Shown piece after piece: positions 6,023-12,935 of a stretch of DNA of 16,382 nt. Below the pieces are notes generated by a model that saw only the letters and a program-made list of their open reading frames with translations, made no database searches and was not told where the DNA came from. Origin of the DNA: an uncultured Oscillospiraceae bacterium (GTDB taxonomy: Bacteria; Bacillota; Clostridia; Oscillospirales; Acutalibacteraceae). The translations under genes and the position numbers were made by a program. Location of the stretch: positions 1 to 16,382 of the forward strand of contig UREO01000021.1 of assembly GCA_900546895.1 (NCBI GenBank), read 5' to 3'. Positions within the stretch are counted from its first letter, which is position 1; every line of letters begins with the position of its first letter.

Positions 6023-6115
6023 ATGAAGACAAAATCCCACCCTTTTCACAAGCTGAACCGTCCCCTCTTTCTGTATGACCGAATGTGCGCCTCCTATTGT
6101 TGTAACAGGAAATAA
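6023..6115 (+). CDS. Cysteine-containing leader peptide upstream of metY
   Basis: This 30-codon frame has an almost ideal ribosome binding site, AAAGGAGG (6009-6016), six bases before its ATG, stronger than that of metY itself. The peptide is basic, has no membrane segment and ends DRMCASYCCNRK: Cys codons at 6086, 6098 and 6101 lie shortly before the stop. It lies in the metY leader and ends 59 nt before metY. Between the Cys codons is CCTCCT (6090-6095), which can pair with the leader Shine-Dalgarno (6011-6016) and, as CTCCT, with AGGAG of the metY site (6162-6166). Ribosomes slowed at Cys codons would cover this stretch and could free the metY site. Cysteine-sensing leader peptides are known in other bacteria (for example actinobacteria); a role here is inferred. 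Confidence 0.65.
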   Translation: MKTKSHPFHKLNRPLFLYDRMCASYCCNRK

Positions 6116-6174
6116 ATTTTGTAATTTTCTGGGATACGGAATACGGAAATAAATAGACAGAAGGAGTAACGACA

Positions 6175-7455
6175 ATGAGTGAAAGAAAATACAAGTTTGA
6201 AACCATACAGGTACACGCGGGACAGGAAAAGCCGGATTCCGCAACGGACGCGAGAGCGGTTCCGATTTACCAGACCACTTCCTTTGTGTTTAAGGATTCC
6301 GCGCAGGCTGCGGGCCGCTTCGGCCTGACGGAAGGCGGCAACGTCTACGGCAGACTGATGAACCCCACCTCCGATGTATTTGAGCAGCGCATTGCCGCTC
6401 TGGAAGGCGGCGTAGCAGCGCTGGCCACCGCGTCCGGCGCGTCCGCCATTACCTATGCGATTGAAAATGTTGCCCACGCGGGCGACCATATCGTCTCCGC
6501 CAACACGATTTACGGCGGAACCTACAATCTGCTGGAACATACGCTCGCGGCTTTCGGCATTACCACCACGTTTGTCGACCCCGATGTGGAAGGAAGCTTT
6601 GAAAAAGCGATTCAGCCGAATACTAAGGCGTTTTTTATTGAAACGCTCGGCAACCCGAACTCCAGCATTATCGACATCGACGCGGTCGCCGCGATCGCGC
6701 ACAAAAACGGAATTCCCCTGATTGTGGACAACACCTTTGCGACGCCGTACCTTCTGCGCCCCATTGAGCACGGCGCGGATGTAGTCGTCCATTCCGCAAC
6801 AAAGTTTATCGGCGGCCACGGCTCCTCTTTGGGCGGAGTCATCGTCGACGGCGGTAACTTTGACTGGGAAGCCTCCGGAAAATTCCCGTGGCTGAGCGAG
6901 CCCGATCCGAGCTACCACGGCATCAGCTTTACAAAGAATGTCGGCGCGGCAGCTTTTGTGACCAGAATCCGTGTGATCCTGCTAAGAGATACCGGCGCAA
7001 CCATCAGCCCGTTTAACTCCTTTCTGCTGCTACAGGGCCTTGAGACCCTTTCCCTTCGTGTGGAGCGTCATGTTGAGAACGCTTTGAAGGTAGTGGATTT
7101 CCTTTCCAAGCACCCGAAGGTGGAGCGTGTCAACCACCCCGCTTTACCGGACAGCAAATACAACTCTTTATATAACAAATATTTCCCCAACGGCGCAGGC
7201 TCCATCTTCACGTTTGAGATCAAAGGCGGCGCAGAGGAAGCCAAAGACTTTATCGACCGTCTTGAAATTTTCTCCCTGCTGGCAAACGTGGCCGACGTGA
7301 AATCGCTGGTCATCCACCCGGCGAGCACCACCCATTCCCAGATGAACGAAAGCGAGCTGCTCCAGTCCGGCATCAAGCCGAACACCGTCCGTCTTTCCAT
7401 CGGCACCGAGCACATCGACGATATTCTGTACGATCTTCAGCAGGCGCTGGCGTAA
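6175..7455 (+). CDS. metY: O-acetylhomoserine sulfhydrylase (O-acetylhomoserine aminocarboxypropyltransferase)
   Basis: This 426-residue PLP enzyme of the Cys/Met metabolism family joins sulfide to O-acetylhomoserine to give homocysteine, the direct sulfhydrylation route to methionine; some members also accept O-acetylserine to make cysteine. FETIQVHAGQEKPDSATDAR, then VPIYQTTSF near the N-terminus and YGRLMNPTSDVFE (58-70) are typical of the MetY branch. VDNTFATP (184-191) holds the cofactor-binding aspartate and SATKFIGGHG (207-216) the PLP-binding lysine at about 210. Full length fits the MetY class (about 420-430 aa), longer than MetB/MetC. The ATG at 6175 follows GAAGGAG (6160-6166). A leader peptide with Cys codons and two palindromes upstream suggest control by sulfur amino acid supply. 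Confidence 0.92.
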   Translation: MSERKYKFETIQVHAGQEKPDSATDARAVPIYQTTSFVFKDSAQAAGRFGLTEGGNVYGRLMNPTSDVFEQRIAALEGGVAALATASGASAITYAIENVAHAGDHIVSANTIYGGTYNLLEHTLAAFGITTTFVDPDVEGSFEKAIQPNTKAFFIETLGNPNSSIIDIDAVAAIAHKNGIPLIVDNTFATPYLLRPIEHGADVVVHSATKFIGGHGSSLGGVIVDGGNFDWEASGKFPWLSEPDPSYHGISFTKNVGAAAFVTRIRVILLRDTGATISPFNSFLLLQGLETLSLRVERHVENALKVVDFLSKHPKVERVNHPALPDSKYNSLYNKYFPNGAGSIFTFEIKGGAEEAKDFIDRLEIFSLLANVADVKSLVIHPASTTHSQMNESELLQSGIKPNTVRLSIGTEHIDDILYDLQQALA

Positions 7456-7506
7456 GCTGTGCGTTTCCGGCAAGACGACCGCAATGAACTTTTATAGGCA
7501 GCCTGA

Positions 7507-7543
7507 AAGAGCGGCAGTCCTGTTTTGCAGGGCTGCCGCTCTT
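7507..7543. terminator. Bidirectional terminator between metY and mscS
   Basis: AAGAGCGGCAGTCCTG (7507-7522) pairs over 16 positions, one of them a wobble, with 7528-7543 around a five-base loop. It sits between two converging genes. The T run after the stem is short on the plus strand (TT then CATCATTT) and TTTC on the other. Confidence 0.65.
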
Positions 7544-7562
7544 CATCATTTGGACCGTACTA

Positions 7563-8384
7563 TTATTCTTCGGGCTTCACATGGACATCGAGCTGATTGT
7601 GAGGAATCCGGATGCCCGCTTCGTCAAACGCAAGCTTTACCTTTTCCTGCATGTCGAAATAGAGGGTCAGGTAATCGTCCGTCTTGCACCACGCCCTTAC
7701 CTCCACAGTGACGCCGTTTTCCCCGTATTCACCGACCACGACCAGCGGAGCGGGGCTGTCGAGCACCATCGAATTCCGTCCGGACAGATTTTCGAGCAGA
7801 CCTTTCACCTTTCCGATATCCTCGTCATAACCGACGGTATATTTCAGGTCCAGACGGCGGGTCGCCATGGCGGAATAATTGACGATGACGCCGGAGGTGA
7901 TTTTGGAGTTCGGAATGACGACCTCTTTATTGTCGAAGGTCCTGAGCGTGGTGAACATGGTTTCGATCCGCTCGACCGTTCCTTCCGTCTCCTCAAAGAG
8001 GATGTAATCCCCGACGCGGAACGGCTTTGTAAAGATGATCTGCGCGCCGCAGGCGATGTTGGCCATGTTGTCTTTCACGGCAAGGCCGACCGTCAGTCCC
8101 GCCGCGCCGATCGCGGCAATAATGGAACCGACGTTCATGCCGAGCTGGGCCGCCGCCGTAATGCATACGATCATTTTCAGCAGCACTTTGGCGAGAGAGC
8201 TGATAAAAGTAACGAGGCCCGTATCCGTCTTTGAGCGCGACATCGCGCGGAACATCAGTCTGACTGCCTGGTTGCTCAGCCACCAGCCGATTCCTAAAAT
8301 CAGCAGGGCGCCCAGAATCCTCGGCAGGGATGATTCCAGAAGCAGAAGGAGCTGCTGTCCGTATTTTTCAAAGCTGAATTCCAA
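7563..8384 (-). CDS. mscS: MscS-family small-conductance mechanosensitive channel
   Basis: This 273-residue protein matches the minimal MscS layout. TM1 lies at about residues 12-36, TM2 at 60-82 and TM3 at about 86-115. TM3 carries the glycine/alanine-packed pore helix AAIGAAGLTVGLAVKDNMAN. The beta domain follows (PFRVGDYILFEETEGTVERI, then TTLRTFDNKEVVIPNSKI), then the C-terminal alpha/beta domain ending VHVKPEE-like. Such channels open under membrane tension to release solutes during osmotic downshock. The start is TTG at 8382-8384 with GGGAGGT (8391-8397) six bases upstream; no ATG alternative fits. A minus-strand TTGACA (complement of 8435-8440) lies upstream but without a good -10, so its promoter is unclear. 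It is a single gene. Confidence 0.9.
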   Translation of the reverse strand: MEFSFEKYGQQLLLLLESSLPRILGALLILGIGWWLSNQAVRLMFRAMSRSKTDTGLVTFISSLAKVLLKMIVCITAAAQLGMNVGSIIAAIGAAGLTVGLAVKDNMANIACGAQIIFTKPFRVGDYILFEETEGTVERIETMFTTLRTFDNKEVVIPNSKITSGVIVNYSAMATRRLDLKYTVGYDEDIGKVKGLLENLSGRNSMVLDSPAPLVVVGEYGENGVTVEVRAWCKTDDYLTLYFDMQEKVKLAFDEAGIRIPHNQLDVHVKPEE

Positions 8385-8456
8385 AAAATTACCTCCCTTA
8401 ACGGTTCAGTGATCTGTTTTCCTTTTTTTGGAGATGTCAAAGAATGACCCATTCTA

Positions 8457-8485
8457 TTGAATTACATAGAAAAAGGTTATAAAAT
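8457..8485 (+). promoter_or_regulatory. Promoter of the mltG-MBL pair
   Basis: TTGAAT (8457-8462), 17 bp, TAAAAT (8480-8485) on the plus strand, about 35 nt before the ATG at 8521. Confidence 0.55.
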
Positions 8486-8520
8486 AGTAGAAAATGATAG
8501 AATAAAAGGTGATTCAATAC

Positions 8521-9504
8521 ATGAAACAATTTCTTGCAATGCTGACCGTACTGGCAGTTTGCTTTTCTCTTTCCGCCTGTTCAAAAAACGACGGAAGCAG
8601 CGAGTCCTCCAGTCAGGCAAGCAGCGCCTCAGTCAGCGAGACGGGTTCTTCCGAACCGGAGGCATCCTCCGGCCCGGCGGACAGTTCCGGAGTTTCTTCC
8701 GTCTCCTCCCAGGCAGTGACCTCTTCCAAGGGGACCTCCTCCCAAAAGCAGAGTGCTTCTTCCGCGCCCGCTTCCCCTTCCCAGCCGGAAAAGGCCCAGA
8801 CCGTGCGCGTGGTAATCCCCGAAGGATATACGCTGTCACAGATCGGCGACCGGCTGGAAGCGAACGGCGTCTGCAAAAAAAGCGAACTGCTGAGCACTGC
8901 GAATTCTTACGATTTCAGCTATTATTCCCTGATCGGCAAGCTGGGTTCCAACGCGAACCGCTGCTACAAGCTGGAAGGATACCTTTTCCCCGATACCTAT
9001 GAATTTTACAAGAACATGAAGCCGCAGGACGCGCTCGGCAAAATGCTGAAAAACGCCGAAAGCAAAATCGGCGGCAACTACACCTATTCCGGTATGACCA
9101 CCGACCAGATTGTCACCCTTGCCTCGATTATTGAGAAGGAGTCGGGAAACGTAAACGAGATGGCAAAGGTGTCCTCCGTGTTCCACAACCGGCTGAAGGC
9201 CGGTATGAAGCTTCAGGCGGATGTAACGGTCATTTATGTGGAAAAATATCTGAAGCCCAACCTCACCGGCGATATCAACCGCTACAATTCCTATTATAAT
9301 ACCCGGAAATGCCCCGCTCTGCCGGTCGGGGCCATCTGTAATCCCGGCAAAGCCGCGCTGAACGCCGCGGTCAACCCGGCAGACACCGACTACCTTTACT
9401 TTGCCGCCGATTCCAGCGGAAATTACTACTACGCGAAAACCTATGAGGAACACAAGCAGAACCTGAGCAAAGCGGGCATCATCGAGGGCGGCAGCATGCA
9501 GTAA
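8521..9504 (+). CDS. mltG: MltG-like endolytic transglycosylase, lipoprotein form
   Basis: This 327-residue protein belongs to the YceG/MltG family, which cuts nascent peptidoglycan glycan chains at the outer membrane face. Family motifs are VVIPEGYTLSQIGDRL (about 97-112), KLEGYLFPDTYEFY (about 150-163), ASIIEKESGN with the probable catalytic glutamate near 205, VFHNRLKAGMKLQADVTVIY, and a late ALPVGAICNPGKAALNAAVN. Usual MltG proteins have an N-terminal membrane helix. Here there is a signal peptide with lipobox LSAC (Cys20), then about 70 residues rich in Ser, Ala and Glu before the LysM-like subdomain. ATG at 8521 follows AAAGGTGA; an in-frame GTG 12 bases earlier is less well placed. It is followed 25 bp later by an MBL-fold gene. 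Confidence 0.87.
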   Translation: MKQFLAMLTVLAVCFSLSACSKNDGSSESSSQASSASVSETGSSEPEASSGPADSSGVSSVSSQAVTSSKGTSSQKQSASSAPASPSQPEKAQTVRVVIPEGYTLSQIGDRLEANGVCKKSELLSTANSYDFSYYSLIGKLGSNANRCYKLEGYLFPDTYEFYKNMKPQDALGKMLKNAESKIGGNYTYSGMTTDQIVTLASIIEKESGNVNEMAKVSSVFHNRLKAGMKLQADVTVIYVEKYLKPNLTGDINRYNSYYNTRKCPALPVGAICNPGKAALNAAVNPADTDYLYFAADSSGNYYYAKTYEEHKQNLSKAGIIEGGSMQ

Positions 9505-9529
9505 CCGCTCCGAACGGAAGGAGAATCGT

Positions 9530-10258
9530 ATGAAAGCCGAAATCAGATATCTGTACAACAGCGGATTCACGCTGAAAACGGACCGTCATTTTTTTATCTT
9601 CGATTACTACCTTGACTCCCCGAAAGGCTGCGGGCTCGAAAAGGGCGTCGTCGACCCGGAGGAAATCAAAGACCTCGATGTGGTCGTCTTTGTCTCTCAC
9701 AGCCACCCCGACCACTATAACCCGAGGATTTTCAACTGGCGCAAAACCGTCGGGAAAATCCGCTACGTACTCTCCGACGATATCAAAACCTCTGAGGACG
9801 TAATCAGGGTTGCTCCCGGACAGGAATACGACCTTGGCGACCTGAGCGTGCGCACGCTCGATTCCACCGATATCGGCGTGGCGTTCCTCATTCAGGCGGA
9901 CGGCCTGTGCATTTATCACGCCGGGGATTTAAACGACTGGTACTGGAACGGGGAGCCCGACAGCGACAACCGCGAAATGACCCGCCGTTACAGGGAACAG
10001 ATCGACACGCTGAAAGGCGAAGCGATCGATATCGCGTTTGTTCCCGCCGACCCCAGGCTGGAAGAACACGCGCTGCGCGGTCTGGATTACTTTATGAGAA
10101 CCGTGGGCGCAGAGCTGGCGGTACCGATGCATTTCAGCGAAAACACCGCCGTGTTTGAAGAGCTGAAAACCGACAGCCGTACGGAAAGCTACCGCGGCCG
10201 GATCGCATTCTTTACCCAAAGGGGAGACATCATTCCCTATCCGAACGCCGACAAATAG
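9530..10258 (+). CDS. MBL-fold (metallo-beta-lactamase superfamily) hydrolase
   Basis: This 242-residue protein has the metal-binding motif HSHPDH (57-62: His57, His59, Asp61, His62), further ligands in YHAGDLND (His130, Asp133) and VPMHFSEN (His201). This is the complete two-metal set of an MBL hydrolase of the UlaG/YtkL-like kind; the region VVVFVSHSHPDHYNPRIF is the clearest stretch. The substrate cannot be told from the sequence. No signal peptide is present, so it should be cytosolic. The ATG at 9530 follows GGAAGGAG at seven to eight bases, and the start lies 25 bp after the mltG stop, so both are probably co-transcribed. No known link between the two functions is implied. Confidence 0.85.
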   Translation: MKAEIRYLYNSGFTLKTDRHFFIFDYYLDSPKGCGLEKGVVDPEEIKDLDVVVFVSHSHPDHYNPRIFNWRKTVGKIRYVLSDDIKTSEDVIRVAPGQEYDLGDLSVRTLDSTDIGVAFLIQADGLCIYHAGDLNDWYWNGEPDSDNREMTRRYREQIDTLKGEAIDIAFVPADPRLEEHALRGLDYFMRTVGAELAVPMHFSENTAVFEELKTDSRTESYRGRIAFFTQRGDIIPYPNADK

Positions 10259-10305
10259 AGCGGGAATGCGTTCCTGACGGCCGATAAAGCCGCACAGCCT
10301 CTTTT

Positions 10306-10405
10306 GGGCTCCCTCTTTGAGGGTGGCTGGCAGGCAAAGCCTGACTGAAGGAGTTAACTCTCTCCGGCACGCCGGGTGCGCCACCTCCCTCACGGAGCGA
10401 GGCCC
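10306..10405. repeat. Palindromic multi-hairpin repeat element
   Basis: About 100 bp holding a series of small stems: CCCTC-TTT-GAGGG (10311-10323), CAGGC-AAA-GCCTG (10331-10343), palindrome GAGTTAACTC (10351-10360), CCGGC-AC-GCCGG (10364-10375) and CTCC-N5-GGAG (10386-10398), with outer ends GGGC/GCCC. From memory this resembles dispersed palindromic repeats of gut Clostridia; unverified. GCCC-ATT-GGGC followed by TTTTCTTTT at its right edge (10402-10420) could end transcription of the MBL gene. Confidence 0.55.
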
Positions 10406-10468
10406 ATTGGGCTTTTCTTTTCGCTTTCGCACGATGTCTTGACGCCTGACAGCTTTTTCGACACTCTC

Positions 10469-10503
10469 AGAGCGCTTTCCGGTTGGAAAGGCGCTCTATT
10501 TTT
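10469..10503 (+). terminator. Rho-independent terminator facing the radical SAM gene
   Basis: AGAGCGCTTTCC (10469-10480), loop GGTT, and GGAAAGGCGCTCT (10485-10497) form a 12-pair stem with one bulge, followed by ATTTTT. The T run overlaps the stop codon of the converging radical SAM gene, so it shields that gene from plus-strand transcription. Confidence 0.75.
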
Positions 10504-11437
10504 ATACATACCGTTTTCCCTGCCAGGTATCTTTTTGGACAAGCGCGCGGTCGATGCCGCCGAGCACGGCGATTTTATCCACACCCCAGCGCGGCGCGAT
10601 CAGCTGATCGTGGGCGCCGTCCCCCGTGATCCGTTCGATCACCGTTTCGGGCGGCAGAACCTCCAGTTGGGAGCAGACGACATCGAGATACCCTTCCCGC
10701 GTCATGGGGACGATCTCCCCCGCCGCAAGCTGGCGCTCCATGGGAGTTCCCCGCATGATCTGCAGAAGATGGATTTTCACCGCATCCGCTCCCAGTGCGC
10801 CGACCGCCCGGGCGGTGTCCAGCATCATTTCCGGGGTCTCTCCCGGAAGCCCGTTGATGATGTGCACGCAGACACGGATGCCGCGGGATTTGAGCACCTG
10901 AAAAGCCTCGATAAACGCGGCGTAAGAATGGCAGCGGTTGATTTTTTCGGCGGTGGCGTCATGGATGGTCTGCAGCCCCAGCTCCACCGTCAGATACGTT
11001 TTTCCGGACAGTCCGGCCAGATAATCCATCGTTTCCGGTTCCAGCGTGTCCGCGCGCGTGGCAACGCTGATCCCGCACACGCCTTCGACGCCCAGAGCGG
11101 ATTCGTACAGCTCCCGCAGCTTGGGAAGCGGCGCATAGGTGTTGGTGTGCGCCTGAAAGTAGGCAATCACATCCGCGCCGGGTATTTTTTCGCGCACCCG
11201 ATCAAGCTCCATGCGCACCTGTTCGGCAACGCTCCTGTACGCCCCGTGGGTAAAATCCCCGCTGCCGGACAGGCAATACGTGCAGCCGCCGAGGCCCTTG
11301 GTGCCGTCCAGATTCGGGCAGGTAAAGCCCGCGTCGATCACCGCCTTAAACACTCGGCGGTCAAACCGGTTTTTCAGATGATAGCTCAGCGTATGATACC
11401 GTTTATTGTCATTGGAATAAAGGAAAGGACTTTTCAA
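10502..11437 (-). CDS. TIGR01212-family (YtqA-like) radical SAM protein
   Basis: This 311-residue protein has the family's iron-sulfur motif CPNLDGTKGLGGCTYC (Cys40, Cys52, Cys55), a variant with 11 residues between the first two cysteines. Other family stretches are AYFQAHTNTYAPLPKLRELY, then GISVATRADTL, VELGLQTIHDATAEKINRCH and HIINGLPGETPEMMLDT. A [4Fe-4S] cluster and SAM radical chemistry are expected; the substrate of this family (YtqA, related to E. coli YhcC) is not firmly established, and tRNA or other macromolecule modification has been suggested. Length is typical. The ATG at 11437 overlaps the upstream HD gene's stop by four bases (ATGA), indicating translational coupling. It is the last gene of a three-gene operon. 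Confidence 0.9.
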   Translation of the reverse strand: MKSPFLYSNDNKRYHTLSYHLKNRFDRRVFKAVIDAGFTCPNLDGTKGLGGCTYCLSGSGDFTHGAYRSVAEQVRMELDRVREKIPGADVIAYFQAHTNTYAPLPKLRELYESALGVEGVCGISVATRADTLEPETMDYLAGLSGKTYLTVELGLQTIHDATAEKINRCHSYAAFIEAFQVLKSRGIRVCVHIINGLPGETPEMMLDTARAVGALGADAVKIHLLQIMRGTPMERQLAAGEIVPMTREGYLDVVCSQLEVLPPETVIERITGDGAHDQLIAPRWGVDKIAVLGGIDRALVQKDTWQGKRYV

Positions 11438-11949
11438 ACCGCCGCTCCGTTCAGGGAGTTCAGATACATTTCGGAAAGATATTCTTTTCCCGTTTCCGTT
11501 TTGAAATATTTTTGCAGAACGAACCGTGCCTGCGCTTCGGCCATGCCGTCCTCATAAAGATTGACCAGAAAATCCGCCTCGACCAGAATCTGATAATCCG
11601 GGCCGCTGATTTCGGTATAGGTGTGGTGGTGGCCGATCAGGAAGCAGACGCGGTCGATCACCGCCCGCGGGATACCGGCTTCCAGAAGGATTATTTCCGC
11701 GACCGGAGGGCCCTCCAGCTCCTGATATTTTCCGGAGGAGGAGCCGTATTTCCGTACGCTGTTCCGGATTCCGATATCGTGAAGAATGGCGGCAAGCTCC
11801 AGAATCTCCATCATGTTTTCATCCAGACCTTCCAGCTCGCCGATGGACTTTGCAAACGCATATACCTTCAGCGCGTGCTGTACCCTTTTAGGGTCCCCCT
11901 CGTTGTAGCGGACCATGGCTTTCAGAATCCGGCTGTTTGGGCTGTTCAT
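11434..11949 (-). CDS. HD-domain phosphohydrolase-like protein
   Basis: This protein of 171 residues carries an intact HD motif set: His25 (VQHALKVYAFAK), His57-Asp58 in AAILHDIGI (53-61), HHH at 107-109 and Asp126 in LVEADFLVNLYED. These match metal-dependent HD phosphohydrolases, which act on nucleotides or phosphate esters; the substrate is unknown. I set the start at ATG 11949 because GGAAGGAG lies eight bases upstream; a longer frame back to 11988 overlaps the crp gene and lacks a binding site. It starts 28 bp after the crp stop and overlaps the radical SAM gene by four bases, so it is the middle gene of the operon. Confidence 0.85.
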   Translation of the reverse strand: MNSPNSRILKAMVRYNEGDPKRVQHALKVYAFAKSIGELEGLDENMMEILELAAILHDIGIRNSVRKYGSSSGKYQELEGPPVAEIILLEAGIPRAVIDRVCFLIGHHHTYTEISGPDYQILVEADFLVNLYEDGMAEAQARFVLQKYFKTETGKEYLSEMYLNSLNGAAV

Positions 11950-11977
11950 TTGTCCCTCTCCTTCCGTTTTCAGGTTT

Positions 11978-12694
11978 TTACTGTACAAAGCTTTTCAGCT
12001 TTTCCACGTCGAGCAGTTCGAAGCTGTCCCCGCGAAAGGCGAGGATTCCCTCGTCGCGCATCCGGCCGAGCTCGCGGGACATGGACGGGCGGGAAACATT
12101 GAGAAAATCCGCAAGCTCATTGCGGTTGTACGGCAGAGTGAAGCGCTGTTTCTCCGACTTGCGGTACTGCTCGAAAAGATAAGTGCAGAGCTTTCCGCGC
12201 ATGCTTTTGATCGTGAGAAAGTCAATTTTGCGGTTCAGATACAGCGCCCTGTCCGCCACAAGATGAATCAGATTTTCCGTCAGCGAGGTATGCCAGCGGC
12301 AGGTTCTGCTGCACGGCATTAAAATTTTAGACGGCCGGATAAACATCACTGTGCTTTTTTCCAGCGCGAAAATCGTCGCGGGGGAACACTGAAGGTCGGA
12401 CAAAGCCGCCACTTCCCCAAAAATTCCCCCGGGCTGGATTTTATTTAAAACGATCCGTTCGCCGAGCGGCGTTTCCTTCGTAACCGCAACCGCGCCGTCA
12501 AGCACGATTCCGATTTCCTGCATCGGTCCCCCGGCCTGAGCGACCAAGCCTCCCTTTGCGTAATCCGCTCCGCGGGGAGAAAGGCAGTTCAGCATCTGTG
12601 CAATCTCGGCGGGGGTGATGCCATTGAACAGCACGCATTTTTCGAGAACGCCGATGAATGTTTCAAAAATAAAACCACTTCCCCTTGTTTTCAC
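11978..12694 (-). CDS. Crp/Fnr-family transcriptional regulator
   Basis: Up to 238 residues with an N-terminal cyclic-nucleotide-binding-like beta barrel (about 15-125, with IQPGGIFGEVAALSD) and a C-terminal winged helix (about 150-235; recognition helix region NELADFLNVSRPSMSRELGR at 192-211). Between them PCSRTCRWH puts Cys128, Cys132 and His135 near the dimer helix, a motif I associate with a clostridial Crp subgroup; whether it binds metal or heme is unknown. The start is uncertain. GTG at 12694 has no good binding site, whereas AAGGGGAAG (12678-12686) is ideally spaced before an in-frame ATT at 12668-12670, which would drop eight residues. It leads an operon with the HD and radical SAM genes. 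Confidence 0.87.
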   Translation of the reverse strand: MKTRGSGFIFETFIGVLEKCVLFNGITPAEIAQMLNCLSPRGADYAKGGLVAQAGGPMQEIGIVLDGAVAVTKETPLGERIVLNKIQPGGIFGEVAALSDLQCSPATIFALEKSTVMFIRPSKILMPCSRTCRWHTSLTENLIHLVADRALYLNRKIDFLTIKSMRGKLCTYLFEQYRKSEKQRFTLPYNRNELADFLNVSRPSMSRELGRMRDEGILAFRGDSFELLDVEKLKSFVQ

Positions 12695-12724
12695 TTACTG
12701 TAAATCCGTATAACCGCAATCCCT

Positions 12725-12792
12725 ACCGCATTTCCGGTTGATTCTAAAACAAGGAACATATTTTGTCCCGCAAGCTGAAATGGAATTGCTGT
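12725..12792. repeat. Palindromic repeat, copy A, in the crp leader
   Basis: This 68-bp copy shares both arms with the element at 16012-16111: on the minus strand ACAGCAATTCCATTTCAG begins both, then TTGCGGGACAAAA, and both end with TAGAAT, an AAC trinucleotide and AATGC-GT. Copy A lacks the long central GC hairpin. It lies between the crp promoter and the crp start, so it is transcribed. Confidence 0.7.
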
Positions 12793-12819
12793 TGGACATA
12801 TTGGAAAATACTTAAAATA

Positions 12820-12848
12820 ATTATATCTTGATTTTATTAAAAAAACAA
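12820..12848 (-). promoter_or_regulatory. Promoter of the crp-HD-radical SAM operon
   Basis: On the minus strand TTGTTT (12843-12848), 17 bp, consensus TATAAT (12820-12825). Transcription would start near 12813, so the repeat at 12725-12792 lies in the 5' leader. It is divergent from the VOC gene promoter, with 32 bp between the -35 boxes. Confidence 0.65.
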
Positions 12849-12880
12849 CCTGAGCGCTCTGCTTTTGGACAATCGGATCA

Positions 12881-12909
12881 TTGAAAAGCAGCCCGATATG
12901 CAATATAAT
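12881..12909 (+). promoter_or_regulatory. Promoter of the VOC-family gene
   Basis: TTGAAA (12881-12886), 17 bp, consensus TATAAT (12904-12909). The start would be near 12916, about 20 nt before the ATG at 12936. Confidence 0.7.
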
Positions 12910-12935
12910 AAATCCATAAAAGACGGAGGTGTTTT

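Noticed and set aside
5970..6174. T-box or SAM riboswitch in the metY leader
   Set aside because: No T-box AGGGTGGNACCGCG stretch and no S-box core or terminator were found; the leader holds a short coding frame instead.
6094..6918. 274-codon minus-strand frame opposite metY
   Set aside because: metY on the plus strand is unmistakable; the antisense frame has no recognisable features.
10376..11557. 393-codon open frame on the plus strand opposite the radical SAM gene
   Set aside because: It is the shadow of a high-GC gene in another frame: no binding site, no domain, and the minus strand carries the Fe-S motif.
12820..12848. FNR box in the crp/VOC intergenic region
   Set aside because: TTGAT followed by TTTATTAAA matches only one half site; the rest overlaps ordinary promoter sequence.
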